The notes beneath the pieces are model-generated. The model worked only from the letters and a program-made list of their open reading frames with translations, was not told the origin of the DNA and did not search any database. The translations under genes and the position numbers were made by a program. This document shows, piece by piece, positions 37,401 through 51,325 of a DNA stretch of 64,000 nt. Source of the stretch: Trogon surrucura (Eukaryota > Chordata > Aves > Trogoniformes > Trogonidae); contig CM036624.1 of assembly GCA_020746105.1 (NCBI GenBank), positions 1,731,562 to 1,795,561 of the forward strand, given 5' to 3'. The first letter of the stretch is position 1. The number at the start of each line of letters is the position of its first letter.

Positions 37401-38220
37401 ACCGGGGTCAGGAGACTGGAGGGCTGGGCAGGCAGAAATCTGATGAAGTTCAGCAAGGGCAAGTGTAGAGTTTTGCACCTGGGAAAGAATAACCCCATGT
37501 GCCAGTACAGGTTGGGGACTGCCCTGCTGGAGAGGAGCGCAGGGGAAAGGGACCTGGGGGTGCTGGTGGGCAGCAGGATGGCCATGAGCCAGCAGTGTGC
37601 CCTCGTGGCCAAGAAGGCCAAGGGCATCCTGGGGTGTGTTAGAAGGGGAGTAGCCAGTAGATCAAGAGAGGTCCTCCTGCCCCTCTGCTCTGCCCTGCCC
37701 TGGGGAGGCCACATCTGGAATCTTGTGTCCAGTTCTGGGCCCCTCAGCTCCAGAGAGACAGGGAACTGCTGGAGAGAGTCCAGCACAGCCACAGGGATCA
37801 TGGAGGGAGTGGAACATCTCCCTGGTGAGGAAAGGCTGAAGGAGCCGGGTCTCTTCAGCTTGGAGAAGAGGAGGCTGAGGGGTGACCTCATTCATGGTTA
37901 TAAATACGTCAAAGGGGAGTGTCAGGATGATGGAGCCAGGCTCTTCTCAGGGATGTCCAATAACAGGACAAGGGGCAATGGGGACAAGCTGGAACACAGG
38001 AGGTTCCACAAAAACATTAGAAAAAACTTTTTCCCTGTGCGGGTGCCGGAGCCCTGGCCCAGGCTGCCCAGAGAGGGTGTGGAGTCTCCTGCTCTGGAGA
38101 CTTTCAAACCCCGCCTGGACGCGTTCCTGTGGGGCTGCCCTGGGTGACCCTGCTCTGGCAGGGGTTGAACTGGGTGATCTCTAGAGGTCCCTTCCAACCC
38201 CCAACGTTCTGTGATTCTTT
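37400..38220 (+). mobile_element. CR1 LINE fragment, 5'-truncated (copy 3)
   Basis: About 820 bp of the CR1 3' end lies in plus orientation. It starts at a position equivalent to [18 protein letters not shown], just after the catalytic core, and runs to the CR1 tail (gggttgaactgggtgatctc, then one octamer, gtgattctttg). The frame of the ORF2 tail is open to a stop at 38147. Codons between about 37695 and 37800 are out of the family frame, owing to two compensating indels, and then the normal reading resumes with [20 protein letters not shown]. It has no reverse transcriptase core and cannot mobilise itself. Confidence 0.96.
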
Positions 38221-41200
38221 GTAACACTCCAGTGTTCCTTCCTGGAAAGAAAAGGCGATTGCAAAACCCACTGTTCCTCTGAATTACCTCCTACAATTAT
38301 CAATGCCAATAAGATGCTTTTCTCTCTCCCATGACCTTCCTGCTCTCGCTCCAGTCCCCACCAGGGCGCTGGAGCAGCTGATCTCTCACCTGTAGGTGAG
38401 GTGCAGCTGGGACCCGTGCCCCTCGCTCTGCTGCCATCCCAGGAGCTCGGCGAGACAGACAGGGGGTTGCAACCCCTCAGCTTGCAGAAAATCTGACAAA
38501 CTGCAGAAGTATCAAAGCTATCAGTGTAACACAGGATGGAGGGTTTGTGCTCTTTAACTGAGCAGACCTCTCAGCGTGAGCAGCAGGAGTTTTGCTCAGC
38601 TAAGGGCTAAAGAATGTAGCTTGGAATGCATAAAGCTTAAAAGGCCTTATGAAAAAAAGACATTTATGAATTTATGCTATAGTGCCCAATTAAACAGTTC
38701 TTACATACAGGCACAATTATTTCAGGGCATTTGACTGCTACTTCTCCTTTCATTTTTGCCCTGGAGCATGAAGACATATTTTCCAGTGCAGGATAACATG
38801 GAAATAAGAACCATATTCTCACTGATCTCTATTTTTTGCTTGAAAATCAGAAGCGTAGCTGTCACTAAGCTGTTTATTCAGGCCAAATCCACAGGGCACA
38901 TTGCAGCCGCCCCCACAGGTGGCTTCTCTGGGCACAGTGCCCCCCAGCAGAGCCTGGGTCCCCTGTGCAGCATTTGATCTCTGTTGAGTTTCTCTCCACC
39001 TCTACTCTAACTTCTTAAACTTTGATTCCTGCAGGAACCAAATTTAATCTGTTTCAGTATATTTTATGCTCCACCGATTTATTCAAAGCTGAATAAAAGC
39101 ATTGCAGTACTTAGGTTTCCTATTTTATTTCGGGAACTATATTATTAGTAGCCCCATTCAGGAACTAGATTAACTCGAGTCAAGCAGATTAAAAACCCAA
39201 GCTACACCTGTGGTATTCAGCTTGCACTTTAATCTTATCCACTAAATTAAAAAAGGTCTGGATAAAAATGAGACAGATTAACCTATCACTTGTCTCATAG
39301 AAGGGTCTTTATGGTAAAAGAAGATTCAGTTCTCCAGCAAGTCTGGTCGATTTTCCCCTTCTTTGCTGGAAAATACCACCTCTGTACCAAGCTATTCCAC
39401 CTCATTGAACAAAACAAAATAGCCCTTTTGAGCTGTACGTGCAAAAACCTGGTTTTAATACATATCCAAATGAAAGAAAAACTACTATATTTCTTATGCT
39501 TGATTGATGCCACAAGAAGAATTAAAATGCTTTCTCTTTTTGCTTATTTTTTATTCTCTGATAGATTTAGCACTTGATATTCCCTTTTTTTTTAATGACA
39601 TTCCTGTCTTTCTTTTTCTAGTCATACTCTGGTATTATGTAACCTTTCTGCTTTTAATATAAAATCAAATTGAGTGAAGGATGAAAATAATATATATATG
39701 AGAATGGTTTAAATATAACAGGCATTAGTATACATACATATATGAGATGATCAGATAATAAATATTTTAGTTTGTTCTGTATAGGGTAGAATATATCTAG
39801 ATGAGCTCAGACAGATTGAACAATAAAACGAACACGACAAAATGGGTTTTAAGTCAGGAAACAGAACGGTAAAGCAATTTCCTGAGTTATTTAAATGCTT
39901 TCATTGGAGAAATGTCATTACATACTTGAATTACACTGGAATGTAATTATATAAACACCACAAATAACAATGTTTTACCAAGAAAAACAGAAGATAGGAG
40001 AGGGGAATTATTTCCTGCCATATTTCTTCATTTTTAGATCAGGTTCTCGTTGCTATAAGAGAGAAATCAGAAACAAAGGTTTCAAATTTATTTTAGGAGT
40101 TCGTGTCTTTAACACATATGCACAGACTTATCTTGAAATATCTGATATGTGAACAATTCCGTATTTCCAGTCCCCCGCAGGTTTAAGATGCAGCCCTTAC
40201 TCAAAACTACTTCGAACCATTTGGGTAACCTTAATCAGAATTTTAGCTTCAAAATCTAGCATCACTGGGGATGCTTATGAAAAGATTGCTTCTGAGCAAT
40301 TAATCTTAATCTTTTGTTTTCATAGACAAAATCAGAGGAGACTTTTTTTCTTCTCAAGTGTTCTTCTTCATTTTGGTATTATACGTGTTGGAAATTCATC
40401 ACAAATATCCGTGTGGTGTGTCTAACAGAAATGAAAGACTCAAGAACAAGATTATCCGAAACTAGAGACTAAACGAACAATCTGAGAAGTTGGGCTTACT
40501 TAAGAGTTTGGAGTTTAAGTGGATTTTAAAAGCCTATAAGTGATGAGAAAATAATTCTAAAATGCAAAGTGTGGAATGCTTGTTATCACTTAGAAATACC
40601 ATTTCAATTAATAGTGAGATTGTTGTAATTGAGCACAGACGTACACGTATTCATCTAACCCCACTCATTTTAAACATTCCCACAAAAATATCTGTGAACA
40701 GAATTTGATCTTTAGCCAGTCTCAAAATACCCATGAAAATTTGAAAGACAGCCGTGTCTCTTTTGGCTTGCTGCCTCTTCAACCCAAACAACCCTGATCC
40801 AAACCAGGTATAGACTTTATGGGTAAAGTTCACTTCCCTACTCCTAGTCATAGTATATCTTAAGAAGGACTTTAAGCTATATCCTATCATATTGTGAATT
40901 AAGAAGAGAGGTCTGCCATGGAGACAATTTCAGTTTAGATACATGCACTTCTTCATTCATTGCTCTTATGGAGCAATGACCAAGACCAACGACCAAACTC
41001 TTATGACCAAGCAGCCCAGGACCTCTAAACAATTTTTGTCTTACACTTGGTTTTTGGGGAAGATTGGAAGTAAATGACAAGGGGATATAGCACCAAGCCA
41101 AATCAGATTCGCTCCCCCTCTCCCTCTTTCCATGGTCCTTACTGACAACATTTACATCCAGGGAATGGGTTGCAGACAAGAAAGACTGAATCACAGTGAA

Positions 41201-44200
41201 CTGCTTTTTCAATCCAGCCCCTGTTACAAATTCCCACGTAAATCAATCATTTAGGCTTTTTTTTCCAGAGACAGCAAACATCGTTTCCCACAGCGTTCAG
41301 CCAGACCCATAACTGGTCAACAGCTTTACAAACCATCATTCTTGCCTTCCTTTGTGCCTCAGTTTCCCTATTTGAAAAAGAGTAACACCCATATATTTTA
41401 AAGAGATACTGTGTTTGAGCAATGGTTGAATGATAATTCTGGTTTATGAAAAGACTTTTATTCTAAACGGAGAGATTGTTATAGCTAACGCAACAGAATA
41501 ACGTTGGCAAGATGCAATGGGTAAGTTATTTACATCATTGTAAATCAGGCAGTAAGGGAATTAACTCTTACCTGTAATATTCAGACCGAGAACAGACTGC
41601 AGATGTGAGAGTGAACATATTTATGAAGATTTTATCAAAAAAATTTAACATTTCTCTTTTTTTTGCTCATCAGCAATGGTTTAGGGAGTTTTATTCCTTA
41701 GCACAGATATACTGGTCAGCTAAAAACTAGTGCTTTCCCAAGCAAGCTGAAATTTCTACTTTTTAGAAATTACTTATTATTAGATATATTGTTCTTACAT
41801 TTGGGAGCTCTTTCAGTGTCACAGTACAGCACCATGCCCAATAGCTTTATGTCTGTTTATCTGAATCTGATGCTCAGCTTGCTTCCGAGACCTTTTTCTT
41901 TGTAAATTTACTGGAAGCTGATAGTGACATTCTAGGCATGAAATATCTCCATAGAGCTGGTATGTTTTAATTTTGGAAAATAAAATGGGAAAAAAAAACC
42001 GTCTATTTGTGCTTCCAATTTTTGTGAATAGAAAAACTATGTTTTCATAAAGTTACCTGGAGTATTTAAAATGCTATTAATCTAGCAAAAGTCTTGAAGA
42101 GCTTTATTCCTCCTTATACAGACATGAAACACTGACATTAAAAGAAATGAAAAGAAAGTCAAGTTAGGCTGCCTTAATCCCCCAGGATAGGGAGAATCGC
42201 TGTCAAAGATAAATAAACCAAGTACAAGGGGAAGTGAGGTAAAGTGTAATACCATTTGGGGAAAAAAAATTAAGACAATAATATTCTCTCACAAGCAATG
42301 GCATATAGTCTTGGTCATCAGTAGAAAGAGCTTTTCCTCCATAGTACCTTTATTTATATCCCAGTACGAAAGCTATGCGTGCACTGCAGGGAAGAGAAAA
42401 ATTCTGTTTCTATTATGACAAGAATCTCCACGTACTATTGTTTCGGTGTAAGACTGTGCCCATTTTAAAATCCAGCCCGTCTTTAAATAAAGCAGTGCAC
42501 TCAATCAAGAAATATTAAATCAAGAAAAGCCAGAATTTTTTGGAAACTCAAAATGTGGACTTGGGAAGTAATTTGTTTAGTACCCACAACAAACTTGTTG
42601 CAGTAGCGTGTTCCAGGTACAATCTGACTTGTGTGAGAGACAACGTGTCTGCACAGGGTCCCTGCACACACACTAGGAAAATGCCACAGAAAGACTTGGA
42701 AGAGAAAGAACTTACACACCTAACGCACTTTTTTTATTCATTCTGCACCCTCTTTGTGTTAAGAAATCTCCTGTCAAAAGAGGCAAGGATCTGGTGTATA
42801 AAAACAGAATATTCCAGGCACGGCAGACAAAATTCAAAGGAGTCATAGGAGTAGAAAGAAATTAAATTTCTGTGTTTGAGGATATTGGAGAATGGAGGTT
42901 GGGATCAAAAAAAAAAAAAAAGAACTCCGAAAAATTCTTATTTCTGAGCAGTATGTTAAATATTATATTTCCATAGTAATAGGATGGGAAGGTGTGCAAT
43001 TCTTTGTGTGGGGATCATCTTCAGTAAACAACAGTGCAACACTATAGGATGTTATTCTTTAAATGGTTTAATGACAGTGGTTTTCATTTCTAATTCCTAT
43101 CTGGCCTTGATTTAGTATGGTCTGTCCCCAAGTTCCCCAGAGGATTTTAGGTTAACCACAGTGAGACAACTGCAAGTGGAACTACATGGCAACGGGGTGG
43201 GAAGAGGGGATGGGAAAACCACCCAAGGATAGAAAAAAAGTGGTGGAAAATTACATCAGACTCAGGGGGTCAAGGAAAAGTCTCCTTAGAGAGTTTCTAC
43301 AACTTGCAAGGGCCACAAGGACTCATGTCCAGAGCTGATGATAGTAAAGCATATTCATAATTCCAGCTCTTTGTGAAATTTCAGTTAAGGCTGTAAATAT
43401 CCAGGTTTCCTGAGGATTTCCTGCAGGAGAAAGGAGAAGACTCAGCTGAAGTCACCCCAGCAATATATCTGCATGTAGCTCCATAAGTGTGTTTCAACTA
43501 GTTGGAGAAAACTCTCTCTAATCTGCTATTCTCGTATATTCACCACCACGTAGCTTCAAGGAATGAACTAGGTTTATTTGTTTGTTCAGGCTAACGCCAT
43601 TTAGGGCTATAACGTAATCTCTCTTCTCTAGAGGGAACAAGCTCAAGGCTAACAGTGCCTTGTACTTCAGAGAAAACAAATGACCCCATATTTGACTTGT
43701 CATCAAAATGAGACTTCTTTTTTTCCCAAAAAACAATTCAACTCTTTATTTTTGTCTTCTTGCTTTCTTTAGTTTGCAGGATGACACTTGAGAAAGCCAT
43801 TTAAATGAGACAAAAAGAAAAAGAATGAAGAGCGAGATATATTTTTTTTTAAATTACTTTTGTACACATGCTGATTCTTGTTAATATATTCCGATGACCA
43901 GAGATGTGCTCAGATTATAAAAACCAATGGCAGAAACATCATATAGCGAATTAATGTGCTGGCAGATTTGCAGAACTTCCACTTCAGGCAGAAAACCAAA
44001 GAAAAATATTTTTACAAGTGTCTCTGCTACATCTCCTTTGTTGACTTCCTCCTCAAAGCTACGTTCAGGAATTGCAAAAAAAGAAAGATAGCATAGAGCG
44101 TCATGCAAAAATACCTACGTGCTTCAGAGCTATGGCATGGAACACGTACCAAAAAAAAAAGGTCATCCCTAGCTGACAATACATCTTTCTCATACTGTTA

Positions 44201-44930
44201 ATAGAAAATAAGACGTTCTCACAAGAGCTAACAGCAGAATATGCCCACTTCCTTTTCAGCCACGGTAACAGCATTAACATTATCCACGCCTTTTTCCAAA
44301 GCTCTTGACTTCAAGGGATGTCCCTCTCTAGCTGTGGGTAGCCAGGTTGCAGTCTTGTATTGCTTTTAAGATGCAGCTTAGGGAAGATAGAAAAACAAGG
44401 GCTTCTCTAAACCCCTTTCACTCCTTGCTCAAAATATTGAATATTTCCAGCCAACAGGAATGGTTTGTGTTGCTGTCAGGCACTATAGTGCATAGCACAT
44501 GCAGTTCAGATTTACGTGGTTGTTACTCACTGTGGGTAGAACACGTAGAGTTCTCTAGATGACACAGTTGTTGGAGATAACGTTTTACAGAGATTCACTG
44601 TCAGGAGGCAAGTTACACGTCCATATTACTGAGGGAAACATGATAAAGGACCCTACAAGGAGAAGTTCCTACGGTCATAAACAAACAAGGGAGTGGATAG
44701 AAAAGCACATGGGGGAGGGGTTTCCTATTTCAATTCAACACTCTCTTTAAGCCATTCACTCATTCTAAACATGTTGGTAATTTCATTAGTTTGAAACAAA
44801 TCAAAGTACTCGTTCTCTGCACCTGTACTGCTTCCAGGGAAGTTCTGGCTTTTCGTTTTGCCATTCTCAAGCAAACATAAAGACCAGTGACTATGGGATC
44901 ACAGGCTGACCTGAGACAATACGCTTTAAA
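38221..44930. other. AT-rich non-coding DNA, no gene recognised
   Basis: After CR1 copy 3 a moderately GC-rich patch continues to about 38480, including the 14-bp palindrome ggggttgcaacccc at 38463-38476. A second GC-rich patch is at 38890-38970. The rest is AT-rich and repeat-poor, with A/T alternations near 39690-39740. No frame is longer than about 110 codons and none is recognisable. Confidence 0.55.
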
Positions 44931-45275
44931 TCAATGTTTTTAAATATGTCAAGGGAGAGTGTCAGGAGGACGGAGCCAGGCTCTTCTCAGGGATGTCTGA
45001 TAAGAGGACAAGGGGCCATGGGCACAAGCTGGAGAACAGAAGGTCCCGCAAAAACATTAGGAAAACTTCTTCCCTGTGCGGCTGCCGGAGCCCTGGCCCA
45101 GGCTGCCCAGAGAGGGTGTGGAGTCTCCTGCTCTGGAGACTTTCAAACCCACCTGGACGCGTTCCTGTGTGGCTGCCCTGGGTGACCCTGCTCTGGCAGG
45201 GGTTGGACTGGGTGGTCTCCAGAGGTCCCTTCCAACGCCCAACACTCTGTGATTCTATGATTCTATTCTATGATG
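44931..45275 (+). mobile_element. CR1 LINE fragment, 3' end (copy 4)
   Basis: About 345 bp of the CR1 3' end lies in plus orientation. It begins in the segment ttttaaatatgtcaagggag (KYVKGE-type codons), contains the [20 protein letters not shown] tail in broken frames, and ends with ggttggactgggtggtctcc and a variant octamer tail (gattctatgattctattcta). The tail here has only about two to three imperfect units, in contrast with the long array of copy 2. Reading frames across it (44934-45185, 44993-45391) are shifted ORF2 remnants. Confidence 0.95.
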
Positions 45276-46214
45276 TAATTTCCCCGTTACCTTCACTTTT
45301 GCTTTACCTCAGAACTCCTTTCTTCACAAAATCTTCTGGTTTGAGTTGGGCTAGTGTAAAGCTCTGTTGGAGTCTAATACTTATCCACTAACAGGAATGC
45401 AAGTTTTAACTCCTTCCCAAAACCAAAATGTGATTTTTTTTTTTTAAGCGTAGATTCCATCACATTAGAAAGTTTGAACAGAGTAACTCAAGACCTGCTT
45501 TTCTAAAGATGGTCTGCCTGTGGCTGTCTTTTCTCCTCCTGGCTGCAAAGTTCCTTTTGACCTTCTCCATTCCTTGCTTGCCTCTGTCTCCAGAACTGTT
45601 CCTTTACTGTTGTTGTGTTTATCCTTCCTGGAGGAAAGAGTTAAGGGAGTAAGAAGCAAAACATCTACAATTAAATTGCTCTTTAAGTTGTTCCTGCCTC
45701 TTGGCAACTACAGGTTGTAATTCAGCAGTTTACAACTCTCCCTTGTCACTTTAGAAAGAATAAATAATGTAGGGTCTTACATTCATATTTGAAGTAGAAA
45801 AGGAATGCTGGGAGTCACAAATTGCTGCTGAAAAGACAACCACATTCATGGAGGCAAAGACGAGAAAGTTGAATCTCTCAAAGGGGCCTCTAACACAAAC
45901 GTTAAAAAAAAAGTACCAAGGCTGTAGTGGCTTGAAGAAACTCTTAATTCCAGTATGGTGGGTTTAGAAGTAATGTGTGTGTCTCTACACACGTGCAAGT
46001 AGAAAGCAAACTTATCTTGCAGAAATTTAAGAATAGGTTTAAGACAAGTCTATAAGGAATTTCTCTCCAGTAAATATCTTGCAAAACAGCCGGCTTGTGA
46101 CATGCACAAAGGACTACTTTTGTTACCCTTTTATTAGCCCAAGGTTGTGTGAGTCTTTAGCAAACAGTTGCCCATTAGTACCAGATTTATTAATTTATTT
46201 AATATTTAAAGGGA
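45276..46214. other. AT-rich spacer between two CR1 fragments
   Basis: Unique-looking DNA with a T run near 45437 and an A run near 45904. Frames at 45465-45720 on both strands are short and unrecognised. Confidence 0.55.
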
Positions 46215-46942
46215 ATTTCCTGCATTTCAGTTGTGACCATTTCCTTTTGTGTCACTGGGCACCACTGAAAAGAGCCTGGATCCATCCTTGTGCTCTCCCT
46301 TCATACACACTGATGAGATCCCTCCTTGAGCCTTCTTTTCTCCAGGGTAAAAAACCTCAGCTGTCTCAGCCTCTCCTCATACGACAGATACTCACTTCTC
46401 TTGGTGATGGCCCTTCACTGGACTCGCTCCAGCAGTTCCATGGGGAGTTCGTGTATCTTGTCGTGGGGAGCCTGGAATTGGAAACAGCAACCAGATATGT
46501 TTCACCAGTGCTGAGTGGGGAGAATCACGTCCCTGGACCTGCTGGTCACATTTTTGCCTACCAAGACACTAAGGTGCTCCACTGCAGAGCTGCTTTCCAG
46601 CTCCTTGGTGTCTGGAATGTACTGATGGCGTAGCTGCAGCGCTTTGCCTTTCCCTCTGCTGAACTTTTGTCAACCTGTTTGTCTCAAGGTCCCTCTGAAT
46701 GACAGCAAAACCACCTGATGTAGCCAACACTCCTCCCAGTCAACTGCGAAACTGTATGGGGAGCTCCCACCCCCATTGTGCACAACATTAACGCTATGCC
46801 ATGGTGGAGGCAGCACTCCTGAAGGCCAGTCTTATCAGTAAAGACTGAGGCCAATAAGGCACTAAGTATCTTGGCCTTCCCCACATCCTTCACCAGATCT
46901 CCTGCCCCAGTCAGCAGCAGGTGCACATTTGCCTCAAACATT
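46215..46942 (-). mobile_element. Older CR1 LINE fragment, rearranged (copy 5)
   Basis: This is a diverged CR1 in minus orientation. Reading leftward from 46942 it begins with a segment upstream of the reverse transcriptase (GKAKILSALLASVFTDKTGL). It then jumps near 46750-46800 to sequence just after the catalytic core (ctgggaggagtgttggctac ... cattcagagggacc), so most of the reverse transcriptase is missing. It continues through the ORF2 tail region to about 46215 (tgtcactgggcaccactgaa in plus orientation) and stops before the 3' untranslated region and octamer tail. Divergence is visibly higher than in copies 1-4. The plus-strand frame at 46079-46633 is antisense to it and not a gene. Confidence 0.88.
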
Positions 46943-49900
46943 TAACTACTGTGATTTAAAATGTTCCTTCCATCCAGCTCTATCCCGGCACCATAAAGCA
47001 GGACGCGTGTTCACAGCTTGGAATTATGAGCTATGTGACACATCCACTCTGTTGCCTCTGCTCTTCAGGTAGTTACTTCCAGTTGAGAAGCAAGGTGTAA
47101 AGGGTTAGCATTCCATCACAGCATCTGAATCTGCCAGAGCTAATCTGTCAGAGCTCTGACTTACATTTCTAAAATGCCCAGCTAGCGAGTACCTCCAATA
47201 TGCAGCTGCTAATCTCCAAAGGACAAAGGGTGGAAAATTGTACCAAACAGGTGCAAAATGCATGTTTATTGGACTAGAATTAACTGGTAGCAGAAAGCAA
47301 CCAACAAGCAGGAGTCCTTTTCTCCTTTTTTCCCTTCGACAGTTTTCTCCCTACTCTTTCACCATTCACTGTGTAAACATGGAGCAAACTGAAATTGTTT
47401 GTCCCGTGCCTGCAAAGGCACTACAGGACATATTCCATGCATGGCTGTGAAGTGAGCAACAAAGACATGTGACACGACAGTCACTTCAATGACAGGCATG
47501 CAGATTACACCAAAAATCTGCAGTCTTCTCTTATTCCCTCTCAGTTCCTCCTCGCTTTGAACAAACGTTTGTGCCAAACGTAAAATGTTTTAAGAGCACT
47601 GCTTAGAATATATAATTGCACAATAACCTTTCTTTGGCTTATTTTTTTTAGGGCAATTACAAATATTGTCCAGAGAACATGATCTCCATCCACAAAGTCT
47701 CGGTAGACTCAGAGATTACTACTCAGAGGATACGGTACACCCTCTTGCACAGCTGATCCTGCTGGAAAAGGTACAGGAGAAAGCAGGAATTCATGGTCTC
47801 CCTTACCTCCTTGACAGGATCTATCATGTGGAGGAGATTTGAGGAAGAAAAAAAAAAAAATGAACATAGGCTGGTAATCTTCAGCAGTCACTTGAGAAAT
47901 ATTATCACAGGCTCCCACGTCTTCTTCCCAGCAGCTGGAAGGTGACGCAGAATAGGAAGATCCCTTTCTGCAGGGAAGAGGGCATGAAGATGGCTTTTGG
48001 GAGGGGAAGAATTTGACTAAAAAAGGTGAAGGCTTTGCTTGGCATGTTCAGATTAATCTGCCCCAGTCCAGGAGTTTAAACACAACGTCAGTAGAGAGAA
48101 ACAGCATTGACCTAAAATCCCTTCCCATGTTTAGAGCAAGCAAGATGCCTGTTGTAGACCAACAGAATTCAGAAATATTCCTCCAGCTCGAATGTAAAAC
48201 TCAGAGTCAGTGAGGGGAGTATTATCAACAGCTCACTGATTGCAGATTTTTCAAAGCGATTTTCAAAGAAAGATTGTGTTCTAGTTTTTTTGTATTTAAA
48301 AAAAAAAGCACAAGCTATTTTCAGAGAACATGATAATAGAATTGAAATTATTAATTAAAGAGCACATGTACCGCCCATAAACTCATACTTGTTTAGATGC
48401 TGACAAAAGTGAAAAGAAGAAAGAATCTCTCTTCAATGAATTTGGACAATGAAAACTAAATAAATAGGGCAAATAATGACAAATACACAAGATTAATTTT
48501 TTTGATCTCTAAATCCCATAAGATGTTATTAGAAATAAATGTGAAACAATGAAGCATGAAATAAATGCAGGTTGGTTTCCTGTGGATTTATATGTCAAAA
48601 TTTAAGCTCTGGTTTGAGCTTTTCCTGTGATATGGGAATTTATAGCCTCTCTCACAAAACATGAGTTCTCTCTACTGCTTTTCCCTCAGTCAAAATGTTT
48701 ATAGGGTCTTATTTTCACAGTACTATAGAGAACTCAATTATCTTTGATACCTCTGCTCTTCTGTCCAATTTGGTTGACACCAGTCAAAGAGTGCAAAAAG
48801 TTATTAAACAAGACATTTCGGCAGTCACGCGTAGACCAAACAAATGAAAAAATACTATTTCAAAAAACAACAGATTAAAATATTTCTATGGCAATCTTTG
48901 ATCTTTTTGTGTTCAGTCTCATGCACAGGGAAATACGTGACACCTGGATCCTTATAATAAGGAAACCCCAAGGAAGAAGTCAGACTGCTGCTTAAGACTC
49001 AAGAATTTCAGAGGAAAAATAACAACACGGGATTTTCCAGCAGCTGAAACTGTTTTGGCAAACACCGACCCTTGCGAATCTATACAGAATAACACCAAAT
49101 GCTACCCGTGCTAATGAAAACCAGCTTCTCAGTAAAACAAAAGGGAAGGGAAGTTAGCAGGCTGAGCTCAGCCCAGCAGCATCTAAACTGATCTCCACTT
49201 TCAAGACACTGGTAATCTGTCTGATTCACTAACTTTTTTTTCCCCACCTATTTAGGTCAGATAGAATAACGTGTAATTTTGGATTAAACGTAAAAGTGAA
49301 GATAAGCTGCCCTATTTTTATCTCTCTACAATTGTTACATCTAAACAGCCTGGAAGTACCAAGAGTTCACGTTTTGCTTGAATATACCACTTGAAGTACG
49401 ATTTTTTTGGTAATGAATGTCATGGGTTCTGATGCATACATTTGTCTCTTATTAGAAAAAATAGACTGCTACAATATTTGAAGACACAAGTGATTTGAAA
49501 TCACGGATGAAAAGATTAACCTGAACACTGAGGACATGCTTAACATAAGCCGACCTCAGGCTCCCTGTTACCTGTATGGCACTGCTGACCTTGAAAAGCT
49601 TTCACGTTAACCAGAAAAGGTGGCATAGACCTAGGATGCAAAGCTCAAAAAAATGCATTGCCACCCAGACTGTTCGTCATTTTGTGGAATAACAGTTATC
49701 AAGTTTCTGCCTCAAAATGATGGGTTTGGGTTTACTCTCATTAATTTATTCAGTAGCCTGAATCAGAATAAATAAACAGGGCATTTGTATGAATTCCGGG
49801 AGTACTTCTATGATGAGAACAGCTGAGATAAAAATACCACAGTATGTGACCTCTTATGACAGAGAAAGTCGAAGACAGAAGGGCACCTGCCAGCACCCAT

Positions 49901-51325
49901 TTTCAAAGAGAAGTTAGTCCAGCAGAAGCAGAGCATAGAAGGACGCCCAGTGGAATGACCATGCAGGCGGTGTGGGGTGGCTTTTTCAGCACGGGGCACT
50001 TGCGACACCCCAGTGCCAAATCTCCGTGGTGCAGGAGTCGGTCGTTTGCTAAATCAGCACCTGCAAGAATGGAGCGGGAGGGTCTCCATACTTCTTTCAC
50101 AAACTTCTGGGTACAGGCCAAGGTCCCCACTTTTCATTAAGCCGCCTAAGTAAGCATTACAGCTCTTTTAGCAGAAGAATGACTGCATTTTACAAGTCTC
50201 TTTAATATCACAGAGGCGGAAACCTGATGGCTTTGATTACTTTGTGGGTTAAAAATGGTTTCAGTGCTGTGGCAGCCGGTACCATGAAAAATCAGCCAAT
50301 AAAATCCTTACCGCAACATCTGTAGAATTTTGTGTACTTAGCTCAAGATTAAGTTCCCCTTGCATTGAATCACTGGAGCACACTCTGTGTCTTGCGTCTC
50401 TGCAAACCTGCCTTTTAGAGAACAAAGCCATTAGCAAGATAAACAGGGAATCCAAAATAAGATAAATGTAGATTGCATAAAATGACATAATTTTGATCAG
50501 ATGAAGAAGCAAACTCAGCAAATTCAGGCATGAGTTGTGAGTAGCTAACATTTCCCTGGTTCATTTTTCTTGTAGAGCAATCATAAGACATCTAATTTCT
50601 TTATCTGAAGGTCATTATTCACGTCCGTTCGTAATATGTTGCTCCAATTTATTTCTCTTGGGTTAAAAATGGAAGGGTATGCGTGCAAAGACCAGCGAGA
50701 TTTGCACTTTGTCTTCTAAAACTCACTGTTCAGCTGTGTCCACAACAGTTTGGGATGGCTGAGAGCAGAGGCTGCGGTTAGTTCTGCAATTCAAATGGCG
50801 AAAACCAAAAACATTTGGTAACTCGTTCCCCAACCTCACTGTGATGAGATAATGAAAACATATTCTCCCTGGAGGTGGGGCAGGGAAAAATGATCACATT
50901 AAATATTTTGACTTTTTTTTTCTTTCAAATCAATCTTCAAGCTGCAAAATGCATAACAACAAAGTTAGAGCACTAAATGACAGAAAATGGCACAAATGGC
51001 AGCGCACGTAGCACTCTCCTGGGGTACTTTTAGGACGGAGCTGCCTGAGCTAGGCTCTTCCCAGCAGCCTGCAGTTACCCTTGGTTCATGCTGGTCAGGT
51101 GTTTCACCAAGAGAGTTTTTCTTCCAGTATTTATGTAGTGCAGCAGGCAGCTGTTTACCTCAGAGGCATAAAAGTAAATCCGGATGTGTTTGATCCGCGG
51201 TGCCACAGTGGCTCTGTTGCCTATGGAAACAAAGGCTCCTTTTCAGGGGGTTCACACAACGAGCCCTGCGATGCTGGAGAGAGCTGTCCATTTCAGCCAC
51301 TCTATTACTTGTAGGTATTTTACCA
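46943..51325. other. AT-rich non-coding DNA, no gene recognised
   Basis: No repeat family or gene was recognised. Slightly GC-richer patches are at 47700-47830 and 49860-50140; the latter is open on both strands for about 75-95 codons without any familiar motif. A run of A at 47850 and a T/A patch near 48290 are simple low-complexity. Confidence 0.55.

Noticed and set aside
37314..38147. 277-codon plus-strand frame as a possible gene
   Set aside because: From about 37400 on it is the C-terminal tail of CR1 ORF2, with internal out-of-frame codons; it is a retrotransposon remnant, not a host gene.
46079..46633. 184-codon plus-strand frame
   Set aside because: It is antisense to the old CR1 fragment (copy 5) and so a shadow of repeat sequence.
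51010..51060. CR1-like words (aggacggagctgcctgagct, then aggctcttcccag)
   Set aside because: The similarity to the CR1 gaggacggagccaggctcttc segment is short and does not extend either way.
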